Assembly: GCA_044359055.1 (NCBI GenBank)
Contig: JBIKMV010000010.1
Span: forward strand, 1-26,246
Direction of reading: 5' to 3'
Source: CAMDMI01 sp044359055
GTDB lineage: Bacteria; Bacteroidota; Bacteroidia; Cytophagales; Flexibacteraceae
DNA length: 26,246 bases
The notes beneath the pieces were generated by a model. It worked only from the letters and a program-made list of their open reading frames with translations. It made no database searches and was not told where the DNA came from. Below, one piece after another: positions 1 to 8,087 of the stretch. The position numbers and the translations under genes were made by a program. The stretch's first letter is position 1. Each line of letters starts with the position of its first letter.

Positions 1-2
1 AA

Positions 3-83
3 CATCAGGCAGCGCCGGTGCTGGAAATACAAACGGACCACACCTCTCCCCGGGAATTTCTTATGACCCCTGTTCCTCATTGA
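3..83 (+). CDS. Possible 3' end of a gene entering from the left (weak)
   Basis: One plus-strand frame is open from the window edge to a TGA at 81-83 and encodes 26 residues ending ...FLMTPVPH. Codon choice looks ordinary for this genome, which is the only support. The frame is too short to identify. A competing minus-strand frame ending at about 61-63 is equally open, so this may be chance. The rest of the 1-194 stretch shows no other gene; it is the downstream region of the DUF5686 gene, with no clear terminator. Confidence 0.2.
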   Translation, partial: HQAAPVLEIQTDHTSPREFLMTPVPH

Positions 84-194
84 AGTAAGGGTTCTCAGGT
101 TTTTCCGGAAATCGGGTTGAAACAAATAATTTTTTCCTGATGCCACCGGCAATTGCCTGTGCTGTTTTCGGGGGAGATAACAGCCGGATGGCCT

Positions 195-2849
195 CTATGG
201 CCCTGTATTTTTTTCATAGGTGCCCGGCTCGATGCTGAAGTTGAAGGTAGTGCCAACCATAAAGCGCCATTGCCCTTTTTGCCCCTCCCACTGACTGAAT
301 ACAGCTTCGGCACTGATAAACCTGAAGATTTTATCAAAGCCATATCCTGCTTCCCAGAAAAAAGGCTGGCCCTGGTTGGCCATACCGTTGAGTAAGATTT
401 TCTCCCTCCAGTTTTTGCGCTTCGGCACCAGCCAGCCAAATACCAGTTCGTTGCGGAAAAGATGCAGGTGCAATTCGTTGGTCATGCCGGTGGTAGACCG
501 GGCGTAGTAATCCAGATTGCGAAACTGCTCCACACTGGACCTGCCGGTTACAAAGGTCTGATTGCCAAACAGGTGGTTTACATCCATCTGACCATACTGC
601 CCTGCATGAATCATGGCATTGCTTCTGGCAAAAATCTCCAGTTGTGCTGCCGAATTCAGGCTCAGAGACTGTCTGTACGAAACCGAAACCTGAGAAAATG
701 AGGCCTTGGCTTCTCCGGGACCCGGAACGGCCTGCCGCCATGAAAAACGGATTCTTGGAGTTCCCCGTGCGTTGTAATACTGCTGCTCGTTGTAGATCGA
801 TGATTTTAATCCCGGATACCAATCGAGCCGGCCCGAAATAATGAAAGCAGCTGACCTGCCGGTGAGGGCATTGGCTGCCGATGGCATTACAGGCAGATTG
901 GGCTCAAAGGTTTTGCTTTTGCCCCATCCGCCGTATTGTACAGAGTTGGGTACCGGTATCCTGTTTACCCATTCTACACCGGCCTCGGCTTCTACTTCGC
1001 CTGTCAGTTTCCTCAGGAACTGGATTTTGCCGAAGTCGGCCTCATACAGCTTCATGAAATTGCGGGTATCGAAATAAGCATAAAATGTGTTCAGTTCTCT
1101 GGAAATGGGATTTTCGCTGTTGATTTGCCGCATTTCGGTGCCCCCGGATATCTGCAGCACCCACTTCGGGTTCCCTGCCTGAATGTAGCCGGAGCCGATG
1201 AGTTTTTCCCTGCCAAAAGAATACCTCAGAATAGGGCCGAACTGAATAAAATGCCGGTCGTCCTTGTTTCGGTTTTTGCTCTGGTTCAGGTATCGCTTGT
1301 ACCACATCCCTCCCTGCAAAACATAGCCTTCCACGGCATTGAATTCCGATTCGCTCAGGGGAGAATAGTAATTCAACCGGTTCATTCTCCGGCCCAGACT
1401 GTCTTTTTTCCCAAAAACATAGGTCTTTCCCGAAATCAGGTCGGGCCAGCCGAACAACCGGTCTTTTTTCTTTTTGGATTTGGCCGAGTCTTTTTTTTCC
1501 TCCGCAATCCGGAGGCTGTCCAGTTTGCGATAGCTCTTCACTTCCATTTCGGTCAGCGGCACATCGCGGACCTCCTGCCAGAAAACAGAATCTTTTTTAT
1601 AGGCAGCCGAATCGTATTCAAAGCGGTACTCGGATTCTACTGTGGATGAAACCGGTTTTTCTGCCTTTGATTTTCGGTGCAGGCCGTATTTCTCTTTCAG
1701 ATAAGCCTTTGCCACTTTACGAAGGATTTTTTTCTCTTCTTTTTCTCTGGCTTTCAGGTCGAAGTTCTGCGGGTCTTTGTTTATAGTTTCGGTGGATTTT
1801 TCTTCGAACTCTTGTTCAAGTTTTTGAAAATCAGCATATAATTTTTGATTTTTTGTGATTTTGTATTTGCTGATGGAGGCATTGTAGCGGATGTCAAATT
1901 TTATTTGAAACAAGGTGCCTTTGAAGCCCTGCCTCATCTGAACGGGCAGCCAGATTCCTTCCAGCGGTGCATAGGAATGAGAAAGACTCACATCAAATCC
2001 CTCGATGTTTCCGGTCAGGTTTGCGGAGTGGATGTTCCATATCTTGTCGATCAGAAACAATTCGCCCGACCATACATTTTGCCCTGTGGCTTTGGGTGTT
2101 ACCTTGATTTTGAAAACATCGTGGCCCCGGTCGGTAAAAAAACCGAGGTACTGAAAATGGTAGGTCCGGAAGGCAGCAGGGGAGAGGGGCGAAACGCAGT
2201 TGCCAAATTTTGGATTGTACAGGTCTTCTTTCAGGTACGACTGGTTGATTTGGATTTTGCCGAAGGTGCTCCGGGCAGCAATTACTTTTTCCTTGTAGAT
2301 ATTGGGTTGTTTAAACTCAAGATTTTCAAGTGTTTCTGTAAAAAAAACAGTGTTTTCGTCGATGCCTTCATCCTTCACCATTTTTTTTACCAAAAAGGGC
2401 ATATCCAGAATACGGCCGCTTCCTTTGATGTACACCTGCGCAGTGTAGGCATCCAGCAGGAGTTGGTTGATTTTTGCCCTGGCAATGGCCTTTCGCATGA
2501 TGGAATAGGCAGGGTCTTCTGAGCCAGTTCCTACCAAAACTTCTTTGGTTTGGATGACATGTTCTGCCATTTCCACATCCAGAACCTCATAGCCCAATTT
2601 GATTTCTACTTCTTTTTTAAGTGTATGAAATCCAAGGCATTGAAAGTAAATATTGTACTTTCCGGGGGGCAGCTCCAGCCGGAAGTTTCCTTCTTCGTTG
2701 GCCATCGTGCCTTGCGCCAGCTTTTCTGCTCCGATGCTGGCAAAGGAAACCGGCCGTCCGGATTTGTCTTTCACGGTACCTTTTATACCCGATCTCTGGG
2801 CCAGCACCGGCCAGGAAAGAATAAGGAAAATGAAACTCAGTATTCGCAT
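195..2849 (-). CDS. DUF5686 family protein with carboxypeptidase-regulatory-like N-terminal domain
   Basis: This 884-residue protein is predicted to be exported: residues 1-18 form a signal peptide ending at VLAQ. Residues about 19-88 are a carboxypeptidase-regulatory-like beta-sandwich (GIKGTVKDKSGRPVSFASI, then GNFRLELPPGKYNIYFQCLG). This is the domain that opens many Bacteroidota SusC/TonB-type and DUF5686 outer-membrane proteins. The remainder matches the general look of DUF5686: a long region with a Lys/Glu-rich patch (about 345-475), then alternating beta-strand segments ending in an amphipathic strand (FMVGTTFNFSIE). That suggests an outer-membrane beta-barrel. The molecular function of DUF5686 proteins is not established. 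The ATG start places the signal peptide at the N-terminus. It is monocistronic as far as can be seen. Family assignment is by recognition, not search. Confidence 0.8.
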   Translation of the reverse strand: MRILSFIFLILSWPVLAQRSGIKGTVKDKSGRPVSFASIGAEKLAQGTMANEEGNFRLELPPGKYNIYFQCLGFHTLKKEVEIKLGYEVLDVEMAEHVIQTKEVLVGTGSEDPAYSIMRKAIARAKINQLLLDAYTAQVYIKGSGRILDMPFLVKKMVKDEGIDENTVFFTETLENLEFKQPNIYKEKVIAARSTFGKIQINQSYLKEDLYNPKFGNCVSPLSPAAFRTYHFQYLGFFTDRGHDVFKIKVTPKATGQNVWSGELFLIDKIWNIHSANLTGNIEGFDVSLSHSYAPLEGIWLPVQMRQGFKGTLFQIKFDIRYNASISKYKITKNQKLYADFQKLEQEFEEKSTETINKDPQNFDLKAREKEEKKILRKVAKAYLKEKYGLHRKSKAEKPVSSTVESEYRFEYDSAAYKKDSVFWQEVRDVPLTEMEVKSYRKLDSLRIAEEKKDSAKSKKKKDRLFGWPDLISGKTYVFGKKDSLGRRMNRLNYYSPLSESEFNAVEGYVLQGGMWYKRYLNQSKNRNKDDRHFIQFGPILRYSFGREKLIGSGYIQAGNPKWVLQISGGTEMRQINSENPISRELNTFYAYFDTRNFMKLYEADFGKIQFLRKLTGEVEAEAGVEWVNRIPVPNSVQYGGWGKSKTFEPNLPVMPSAANALTGRSAAFIISGRLDWYPGLKSSIYNEQQYYNARGTPRIRFSWRQAVPGPGEAKASFSQVSVSYRQSLSLNSAAQLEIFARSNAMIHAGQYGQMDVNHLFGNQTFVTGRSSVEQFRNLDYYARSTTGMTNELHLHLFRNELVFGWLVPKRKNWREKILLNGMANQGQPFFWEAGYGFDKIFRFISAEAVFSQWEGQKGQWRFMVGTTFNFSIEPGTYEKNTGP

Positions 2850-2875
2850 GAAAATTTCAAATGAAGCATTGGCGG

Positions 2876-2883
2876 CAAAAATA
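2876..2883 (-). promoter_or_regulatory. Candidate Bacteroidota -7 box (TATTTTTG) of the DUF5686 gene
   Basis: On the minus strand TATTTTTG is a perfect match to TAnnTTTG, the -7 element of the Bacteroidota primary sigma factor, 26 nt before the ATG at 2849. No convincing -33 TTTG is present at the right distance. In AT-rich DNA such matches arise by chance, so this rests on position and motif only. Confidence 0.4.
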
Positions 2884-2909
2884 AACGGGAAGTGCTAGTG
2901 GTGGGATAA

Positions 2910-3160
2910 ATAGTTAGTTTTTAGTAATCGGTTTTAAGTGGAAGGTAAAAGTCGAAACTCAAAACTCAAAAGTTTTTCAATTAGTCAGTTTTTTGCAATA
3001 AGTTTTAAGTGGGAGGCAAAAGTCGAAATTCAAAACTCAAAAGATTTTTATAACGCTCTGATTTTCAAAAGAAAAATCATCTTCAACTTTGAACTTTAAA
3101 CCTTGAACCTTGAACTTGAAATCTGACCTGTCCCGAACTTGCTTCGGGAAACTTGAAACC
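2910..3160. repeat. Intergenic repeat region, copy 1 (with internal duplication)
   Basis: This gene-free stretch holds two tandem imperfect copies of a unit of about 65 nt: TTTTAAGTGG, then GTCGAAA/TTCAAAACTCAAAAG (near 2931-2972 and 3003-3042). A heptad-like tract built on TTGAACC/TTGAACTT follows (3084-3117), then a TCCCGAA/TTCGGGA hairpin (3131-3149). Parts of the same element recur near 4319-4374, 14389-14490 and 22453-22637. The 34 nt at 3084-3117 are identical to 4323-4356. No open frame of note is present. It is read as a dispersed noncoding repeat. Confidence 0.75.
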
Positions 3161-3165
3161 AGCAA

Positions 3166-3224
3166 ACCCGGATGCCCCGCCCGGGTGGGGGATTATTGCG
3201 TGGGGACTCACCCAGGCGGGGAAA
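3166..3224. repeat. Left flanking repeat of the toxin-antitoxin module (elements A then B)
   Basis: Element A (3166-3184, ACCCGGATGCCCCGCCCGG) is followed by element B (3187-3224, beginning GGGGGATTATTGCGTGGGGA and ending CAGGCGGGGAAA). Both recur on the other side of the toxin-antitoxin genes at 4131-4184, in the order B then A and the same orientation. Element A is identical in both places; element B differs by a few substitutions and one base. The right end of B lies only 5 bp from the toxin stop codon. Confidence 0.7.
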
Positions 3225-3229
3225 TCAGG

Positions 3230-3649
3230 TTATGATTTGGAGAATTCCAAAATAAATTCTTGCGGGCTTAATACCGGAATTTCAGATCCGGAATAATCTA
3301 TTGGATTTCGTGTAACGATAGCAGAAACCGAGACTGCGGTTCCTGCTGCATATTGAACGGCATCTTCAAAATCCTTCCAGCCCAAAGCCAGAGCCGCAAG
3401 AATGGTTTCCTTGCTTACCGATATGATATCCAGAATCTCAATTAAATTGGTGATGAAACCAGTGGCCAAAGCATCTCCAATTTTATTTGAAACGATGTAA
3501 TAGATATCGGTGAGGGAAGATGCTGACATGAATACAGCAATTTGCTTGTCCTGGGCGGCCCGAAAAATGATTTTTGCATCATCATAATATGGCATTCTGG
3601 CAAGTGCGATATCCACAATAATATTGGTATCAAGCAAAACTTCTCTCAT
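3230..3649 (-). CDS. PIN-domain toxin (VapC-like ribonuclease)
   Basis: This 139-residue protein has the size of a single PIN domain. PIN-domain toxins cleave RNA with a cluster of acidic residues that bind Mg2+. Visible acidic positions are D7 in LLDTNIIVDIAL, D48 in SSLTDIYYI, and D93/E95/D96 in KDFEDAVQY, with TRNPIDY (D118) near the end. This order is the usual PIN layout. Its ATG overlaps the stop of the upstream partner by 4 nt (ATGA, 3646-3649), implying coupled translation in a toxin-antitoxin operon. All key acidic residues seem present, so it is probably active. The RNA target cannot be inferred. The module is surrounded by intergenic repeats. Confidence 0.85.
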   Translation of the reverse strand: MREVLLDTNIIVDIALARMPYYDDAKIIFRAAQDKQIAVFMSASSLTDIYYIVSNKIGDALATGFITNLIEILDIISVSKETILAALALGWKDFEDAVQYAAGTAVSVSAIVTRNPIDYSGSEIPVLSPQEFILEFSKS

Positions 3650-3888
3650 AAATACTTCTTAATAAGATGCTCATGCCTGGCTTCCCTTGGATTATCTACT
3701 TCATGGTCTTTTAAAATGCCGCCCCATTTTTCAATAAATTTCATGGGGGTCATCCTCTCCTCCGGTTCTTGAGTTGGTTTTAGAATTACATCCACGGTTG
3801 AGCCTTCTGCAGCCGAACCTTGCGGCAACTGAATGGTACCGTCTCTGGTAACCGTCGCAGTAAATCGAATGGTCTTTGCAATGGTCAT
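3646..3888 (-). CDS. Antitoxin partner of the PIN-domain toxin
   Basis: This 80-residue protein lies directly upstream of the PIN toxin and shares a 4-nt overlap with it. The N-terminal half (about 5-38) alternates hydrophobic and polar residues as short beta-strands (IRFTATVTRDGTIQLPQG), like small swapped-hairpin DNA-binding antitoxins. The charged C-terminal part (FIEKWGGILKDHE, then EARHEHLIKKYL) looks like the flexible tail that blocks a PIN active site. I do not recognise an exact family. The assignment rests on gene order, size and overlap. Such antitoxins usually repress their own promoter; a candidate promoter lies at 3908-3915. Confidence 0.75.
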   Translation of the reverse strand: MTIAKTIRFTATVTRDGTIQLPQGSAAEGSTVDVILKPTQEPEERMTPMKFIEKWGGILKDHEVDNPREARHEHLIKKYL

Positions 3889-3907
3889 GGTTTTTTCAAT
3901 TTGAGTC

Positions 3908-3915
3908 CAAAAATA
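3908..3915 (-). promoter_or_regulatory. Candidate -7 box (TATTTTTG) for the toxin-antitoxin operon
   Basis: Minus-strand TATTTTTG matches TAnnTTTG perfectly and sits 19 nt before the antitoxin ATG, which would give a short leader. The -33 region has no clear TTTG. The rest of 3916-4130 shows no gene, hairpin or other recognisable structure. Confidence 0.45.
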
Positions 3916-4130
3916 ACCAATTTAGTCGGAACTTTAAAGCATAAGTTTATTCGATTATTTGCTTGGTTTTCAGCTTATTCAGATCAGGAACACTGCATTG
4001 GGAGATTGAGAGCAATCGAACACATTTGACTGCTGGTAACTTCCCCGATTGAGGAATTGTAAACGAGAAAACATGGAAGTCCGAACGGGGCAGAGCCTCC
4101 CGAATCAAGATAGGTAAAGGCCGCTCGGAT

Positions 4131-4184
4131 GGGGGATTGTTGTGTGGGGACACCCAGGCGGAGAAACCCGGATGCCCCGCCCGG
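4131..4184. repeat. Right flanking repeat of the toxin-antitoxin module (elements B then A)
   Basis: Element B (4131-4166, starting GGGGGATTGTTGTGTGGGGA) is followed directly by element A (4166-4184), in the same orientation as the copies at 3166-3224. A diverged inverted relative of B (GTGTCCCCACAAGCC) is visible near 14514-14528, so the sequence is a dispersed repeat and not unique to this module. Confidence 0.65.
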
Positions 4185-4243
4185 ATATTCCGTCCCCAGG
4201 GGGACTTGTACCCTTGATATTGCGACTTTTTTCTACCGATAGT

Positions 4244-4261
4244 GCCTGCCTAAAGGCAGGC
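4244..4261. repeat. Short perfect hairpin GCCTGCC-TAAA-GGCAGGC
   Basis: Seven base pairs with a 4-nt loop. The DNA on either side is gene-free and there is no T-run, so it is unlikely to be a terminator. It belongs to the group of short GC-rich palindromes seen in the intergenic regions of this window. Confidence 0.6.
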
Positions 4262-4318
4262 GGGGTGCAATATGGAATGCATGCATGATTTCCGAAGACC
4301 TGATAATTATGAGAGCAT

Positions 4319-4374
4319 TGAACAACTTTGAACTTTAAACCTTGAACCTTGAACTTAAAACCTGAAACCTGAAA
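4319..4374. repeat. Intergenic repeat, copy 2 (heptad-like TTGAACC tract)
   Basis: The tract carries 34 nt (4323-4356) identical to 3084-3117, then repeats of CCTGAAA. It abuts the ATP synthase terminator. It has no coding potential. Confidence 0.7.
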
Positions 4375-4375
4375 C

Positions 4376-4404
4376 AAAAAACCCCCGCCTTTCGGGCAGG
4401 GGTT
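4376..4404 (-). terminator. Rho-independent terminator of the ATP synthase operon
   Basis: Read on the minus strand, a GC-rich stem (AACCCCTGCCC / GGCGGGGGTT, one internal mismatch, small loop) is followed by a run of T. It begins about 23 nt after the atpG stop, the expected place to end the operon transcript. Confidence 0.85.
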
Positions 4405-4426
4405 TTAAATTGTTTATTGGTCGATA

Positions 4427-5299
4427 TCAACCCGATACCAGCGCTTCGGCTCCGCCTACAATTTCGAGTATCTCGGTGGTGATGGAAGCCTGACGCGTCC
4501 TGTTGTACATCAGTTTCAGTTCCTTCAGGAGCTCGCCTGCATTTTCTGTGGCCTTGTCCATGGCGGTCATACGGGCACCCTGCTCGGAGGCATTGCTTTC
4601 CAATACCGCCTTGTACAACTGCATGGTTAAAGATTTGGGAATCAGTTCGGTGAGAATGCTCACCTGATCCGGTTCGTAGATATAATCGGTAATGACCGAT
4701 TTTTCAGCCGTTTGTTCCGGTGCTTCGAAGGGAAGCAACTGGCTCTGCCTGACAATCTGGGTGGCTACATTTTTGAATTCATTGTAGCATAGCAAAACCT
4801 TATCAAAATTCTTGGCAGCAAATTCATCCATGATCCAGTTGGCTGCCTCCTGTACTTTGCTGTACCGCAGTTCAGAAAAGAGAAGGTGGAAGTTTCCGTT
4901 TACCCGGGGAAGCCTTTTGGAAAAAAAATCGTACCCCTTTTTACCGATGCAGAGAACCGTAATTTCTTTTCCCGCAAAGTCCTGGTGATACAGATTAGAA
5001 ACCAGCTTGGTGATGTTCGAATTGAAGGCCCCGCAAAGTCCCCTGTCGGAGGTGATGCAAACCAACAAGATTTTATTGGCTTCCCTGTTTGCGATAAAAG
5101 GACTTTCGAAATCGCTTCCGGCTGATGCAGAAAGATTTTGCAGCAAAGCTGTCAGTTTATTGGAATACGGACGCATCTGTATGATGCCATCCTGTGCTTT
5201 TCTCAGTTTTGCAGCCGCTACCATTTTCATGGCCTTGGTAATCTGCTGTGTGGAAAGCACCGACTGAATTCTGCCTCTGACCTCTTTTAAATTTGCCAT
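4427..5299 (-). CDS. atpG: F1Fo ATP synthase gamma subunit
   Basis: The gamma subunit is the central rotor shaft of F1; it couples proton flow in Fo to ATP synthesis in the alpha/beta hexamer. The protein has 290 residues, normal for the family. It has the signature N-terminal helix (MANLKEVRGRIQSVLSTQQI, then TKAMKMVAAAKLRKAQ) and C-terminal helix (NAGELLKELKLMYNRTRQAS, then ITTEILEIVGGAEAL), which form the coiled-coil shaft. The central Rossmann-like part carries CITSDRGLCGAFN (about residues 82-94). It is the last gene of the operon, 33 nt after atpA, and is followed by a terminator. The order alpha then gamma with no atpD/atpC after it is common in Bacteroidota, where beta and epsilon are encoded elsewhere. 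Confidence 0.97.
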   Translation of the reverse strand: MANLKEVRGRIQSVLSTQQITKAMKMVAAAKLRKAQDGIIQMRPYSNKLTALLQNLSASAGSDFESPFIANREANKILLVCITSDRGLCGAFNSNITKLVSNLYHQDFAGKEITVLCIGKKGYDFFSKRLPRVNGNFHLLFSELRYSKVQEAANWIMDEFAAKNFDKVLLCYNEFKNVATQIVRQSQLLPFEAPEQTAEKSVITDYIYEPDQVSILTELIPKSLTMQLYKAVLESNASEQGARMTAMDKATENAGELLKELKLMYNRTRQASITTEILEIVGGAEALVSG

Positions 5300-5332
5300 T
5301 TCAAATTAGATCCTTTGAACCGGGAGATTATA

Positions 5333-6913
5333 TCAAACACTGAATTTTGAACTTGTCTCTCTGGCCACCTGCTTGAGAACATCTGTTTGCTCAGCATCCA
5401 GTTTTCCTTTACGCAGGGCCTCCAGGGTAGCTTTGTGGGTTGTGGTAAGGATAGAATAGAATGCTTTTTCAAATTCTTTTACCTTGGAAACCGGGATAGA
5501 ATCCATCAATCCGTTGGTGCTCACATATATGATGGCGACCTGAAGCTCAACCGGAACAGGCGAATACTGGGCCTGCTTCAACATCTCCTGGTTTCTTTTA
5601 CCCCTTTCGATGGTAAGTTTCGTAGAAGGATCAAGGTCAGAGCCAAATTTGGCAAATGCCTCAAGTTCACGGAATTGTGCCTGATCCAGTTTGAGTGTAC
5701 CTGCCACTTTCTTCATGGATTTGATCTGGGCATTTCCACCCACACGGGATACGGAGATTCCCACATTGATGGCCGGGCGGATACCGGAGTTGAACAGATT
5801 GGTTTCCAGAAATATCTGACCATCTGTAATAGAAATCACATTGGTGGGAATATAGGCCGACACATCACCTGCCTGAGTCTCGATGATGGGGAGTGCGGTC
5901 AGTGAACCTCCTCCTTTAACCATGGGTCTGATGCTGTCGGGCAGGTCGTTCATGGCCTTGGCAATATCATCGTTGGCGTTGATTTTTGCGGCTCTTTCGA
6001 GAAGGCGGCTGTGCAGATAAAATACATCTCCGGGGAATGCTTCGCGACCCGGAGGGCGGCGCAGCAGCAGAGAAACTTCACGGTAGGCAACGGCCTGTTT
6101 GGAAAGGTCATCGTATACCACCAGGGCGGGCTTGCCGGTATCCCTGAAAAATTCACCGATGGATGCCCCGGTAAAAGGAGCAAAAAATTGAGTGGGTGCA
6201 GGGTCGGCGGCGCTGGCCACTACCACAATGGTGTAAGGGAGGGCACCTCCTTTTTCAAGCGCATTTACCACCTGTGCCACAGTGGAAGCCTTTTGGCCTA
6301 CGGCTACATAGATACAGTAAACAGGCTCTCCTTTGTCGTAAAATTCTTTTTGGTTGATAATGGTATCGAGGGCCACCGCTGTCTTGCCGGTTTGCCTGTC
6401 GCCGATGATGAGCTCCCTTTGACCGCGACCGATGGGAATCATGGCGTCTATGGCCTTTATGCCGGTTTGCAGGGGCTCATTTACAGGCTGCCGGTAGATT
6501 ACACCGGGGGCCTTTCTTTCCAGAGGCATTTCGTACAAATCACCGTCGAGCTGACCTTTTCCGTCAATGGGATTGCCAAGGCCATCCACAACACGGCCGC
6601 ACATGCCATAACCAACTTTCACAGAAGCAATTTTGCCGGTTCTTTTTACAGTATCTCCCTCTTTTACAAGGGCAGAATCACCGAAAAGTACAGCTCCCAC
6701 ATTGTCTTCCTCGAGGTTCAGCACCAGGCCGGAAAGGCCATGCGGGAAAGAAAGAAGTTCACCCGATTGGGCCTGGGTAAGGCCATAAACACGGGCTACA
6801 CCGTCTCCAACCTGAAGAACAGTCCCCGTTTCCTGAAGTTCGGCTTCGGTTTTTACGCCGGCCAGTTGCTCTCTCAAAATTGCGGATATTTCATCCGGTC
6901 TGATATCTGCCAT
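5333..6913 (-). CDS. atpA: F1Fo ATP synthase alpha subunit
   Basis: The alpha subunit carries the regulatory nucleotide-binding sites of the F1 hexamer and supplies an arginine finger to the catalytic beta site. At 526 residues it is slightly longer than the usual 500-515. It shows the N-terminal beta-barrel region (TVLQVGDGVARVYGL, about 31-45) and the Walker A motif GDRQTGKT at 171-178. It also has the alpha-subunit segment GISVSRVGGNAQIKSMKKVA with the conserved Arg, and a helical C-terminal domain. The ATG at 6913 gives the conventional N-terminus ADIRPDEISAILREQL. It is separated from atpH by 26 nt and from atpG by 33 nt in the same transcript. Confidence 0.98.
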   Translation of the reverse strand: MADIRPDEISAILREQLAGVKTEAELQETGTVLQVGDGVARVYGLTQAQSGELLSFPHGLSGLVLNLEEDNVGAVLFGDSALVKEGDTVKRTGKIASVKVGYGMCGRVVDGLGNPIDGKGQLDGDLYEMPLERKAPGVIYRQPVNEPLQTGIKAIDAMIPIGRGQRELIIGDRQTGKTAVALDTIINQKEFYDKGEPVYCIYVAVGQKASTVAQVVNALEKGGALPYTIVVVASAADPAPTQFFAPFTGASIGEFFRDTGKPALVVYDDLSKQAVAYREVSLLLRRPPGREAFPGDVFYLHSRLLERAAKINANDDIAKAMNDLPDSIRPMVKGGGSLTALPIIETQAGDVSAYIPTNVISITDGQIFLETNLFNSGIRPAINVGISVSRVGGNAQIKSMKKVAGTLKLDQAQFRELEAFAKFGSDLDPSTKLTIERGKRNQEMLKQAQYSPVPVELQVAIIYVSTNGLMDSIPVSKVKEFEKAFYSILTTTHKATLEALRKGKLDAEQTDVLKQVARETSSKFSV

Positions 6914-6939
6914 ATCTTAAGTTTTACGCTGAATTTGTC

Positions 6940-7503
6940 TTAAAAGTCAATTTTCGGAACATAGCTGAAGTCCAGAATCTGTTCCCTTATTTTTGAAAGG
7001 TTTGTTTTCACGGAAGCATCCCATTGCAGGTCCTGAACCTTCAGGATGTATCCACCGATGATAGAAGAATCTACTTTTTCGGTGATGTCCACTTTGCCTC
7101 CGGCCAGTTTTTCTGCCTCCAGAGTCAGGGATTTTCTCAGGTCTTCGCTCAGGGGGATGGCCGAGATGATTTCACAATCCCGTATGCCTTTCTGCTTTTT
7201 GTCTTCCTGAATATAGGCTTTGGCAATGTCAGAAAGGTATTTTTCTCTTCCCTTGGCTACAACCAGCCTGACGAATCCCAGGGTGATCTGCTGGAAATTT
7301 TTGCCGAATACCCCGTCCAGAATATTTTGTTTTTTACTGCCGGGAATAATGGGACTTTTTATTGTCAGAGCCAGATTCCGGTTTTCTTTCAGGGTATTGT
7401 AGTACAAAACCATGTCTGCCAGCACCGCATCGGTATTTCCCTGGGTTTGGGTCAGGGTGTAAAGTGACTTGGCGTAGCGGGCGGCAACTTTAGAGTGCGA
7501 CAT
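6940..7503 (-). CDS. atpH: F1Fo ATP synthase delta subunit
   Basis: The delta subunit (OSCP homologue) ties the top of the F1 hexamer to the peripheral stalk. The 187-residue length fits. The N-terminal helical bundle starts SKVAARYAKSLYTLTQ. The C-terminal half holds the family-typical pattern with EKVDSSIIGGYILKVQDLQW (about 141-160), then DASVKTNLSKIREQIL. It lies between atpF (16 nt upstream) and atpA, the standard F, H, A order. Confidence 0.95.
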   Translation of the reverse strand: MSHSKVAARYAKSLYTLTQTQGNTDAVLADMVLYYNTLKENRNLALTIKSPIIPGSKKQNILDGVFGKNFQQITLGFVRLVVAKGREKYLSDIAKAYIQEDKKQKGIRDCEIISAIPLSEDLRKSLTLEAEKLAGGKVDITEKVDSSIIGGYILKVQDLQWDASVKTNLSKIREQILDFSYVPKIDF

Positions 7504-7519
7504 AATCTGCTTGCCTGTA

Positions 7520-8017
7520 TTAGTTGCTGCCGGCGGTTTGTGAAATCAAATCTTTGATTAAATCCTTCTGAGCGGCATCGCCGGAAAGATTTTTCTTGAT
7601 TACCTTCTCAGCAATGTGCAGGGAGGTATCGGCCAGGTAATTTTTCAGCTCGGCAAGGGCGGCTTCTTTTGAGGTCTGAATTTCTTCTCTCGCAGCCTGA
7701 ATAAGGACAGCGGCCTCTTTGCCTGTCTTTTCTTTGGCTTCCTGCATGATCACCGATGCAGCGTGCTGGGCATCTGCCAGCATTTTGTCTCTTTCTAATC
7801 TGGCCTCAGAAAGCAGTTTATGGTTGTCTGCCTTCAGCGAAGACATTTCATCTCTGGCTTTCTTAGCCTCCGAAAGGGCATATTCTATGCTTTCTTCCCT
7901 TTCCTTCAAACCGGATATGATAGGTTTCCAGGCAAATTTAGAAAGAACAATCAGTACACAAAGAAATGTGAGTATCTGCCAGAAAAGCAGTCCGAAATCG
8001 GGGGTTACTAAGTTCAT
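7520..8017 (-). CDS. atpF: F1Fo ATP synthase b subunit
   Basis: Subunit b forms the peripheral stalk. The 165-residue protein has one N-terminal membrane helix (GLLFWQILTFLCVLIVLSKF, about 9-28), then the conserved AWKPI turn. A long charged, Ala/Glu/Lys-rich helix to the C-terminus is the dimeric coiled coil that reaches delta. There is a single b gene and no b' paralogue in the window, so a homodimer is expected. The gap to atpE holds a strong hairpin (8054-8080). Confidence 0.95.
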   Translation of the reverse strand: MNLVTPDFGLLFWQILTFLCVLIVLSKFAWKPIISGLKEREESIEYALSEAKKARDEMSSLKADNHKLLSEARLERDKMLADAQHAASVIMQEAKEKTGKEAAVLIQAAREEIQTSKEAALAELKNYLADTSLHIAEKVIKKNLSGDAAQKDLIKDLISQTAGSN

Positions 8018-8053
8018 TTTCTGTTACTTAAATCGTTTTCATTTTAAAAGGAA

Positions 8054-8080
8054 CAACCCCGGTCCAACCGACCGGGGTTG
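8054..8080 (-). promoter_or_regulatory. Intercistronic stem-loop between atpE and atpF
   Basis: CAACCCCGGT (8054-8063) and ACCGGGGTTG (8071-8080) form a perfect 10-bp stem with a 7-nt loop, starting 7 nt after the atpE stop. No T-run follows on the minus strand (GTTCCTTTTAAAATG), so it is a poor complete terminator. By inference it could attenuate read-through or protect the 3' end of an atpE-containing mRNA. Confidence 0.7.
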
Positions 8081-8087
8081 CATTCAA

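Noticed and set aside
936..1649. 237-codon plus-strand open frame inside the DUF5686 gene
   Set aside because: It is antisense to a long gene with a signal peptide and domain match; no independent support.
3131..3149. TCCCGAA-CTTGC-TTCGGGA hairpin as terminator of the toxin operon
   Set aside because: It is downstream of the toxin stop but lacks a T-run in the direction of transcription, and resembles dispersed palindromes elsewhere in the window.
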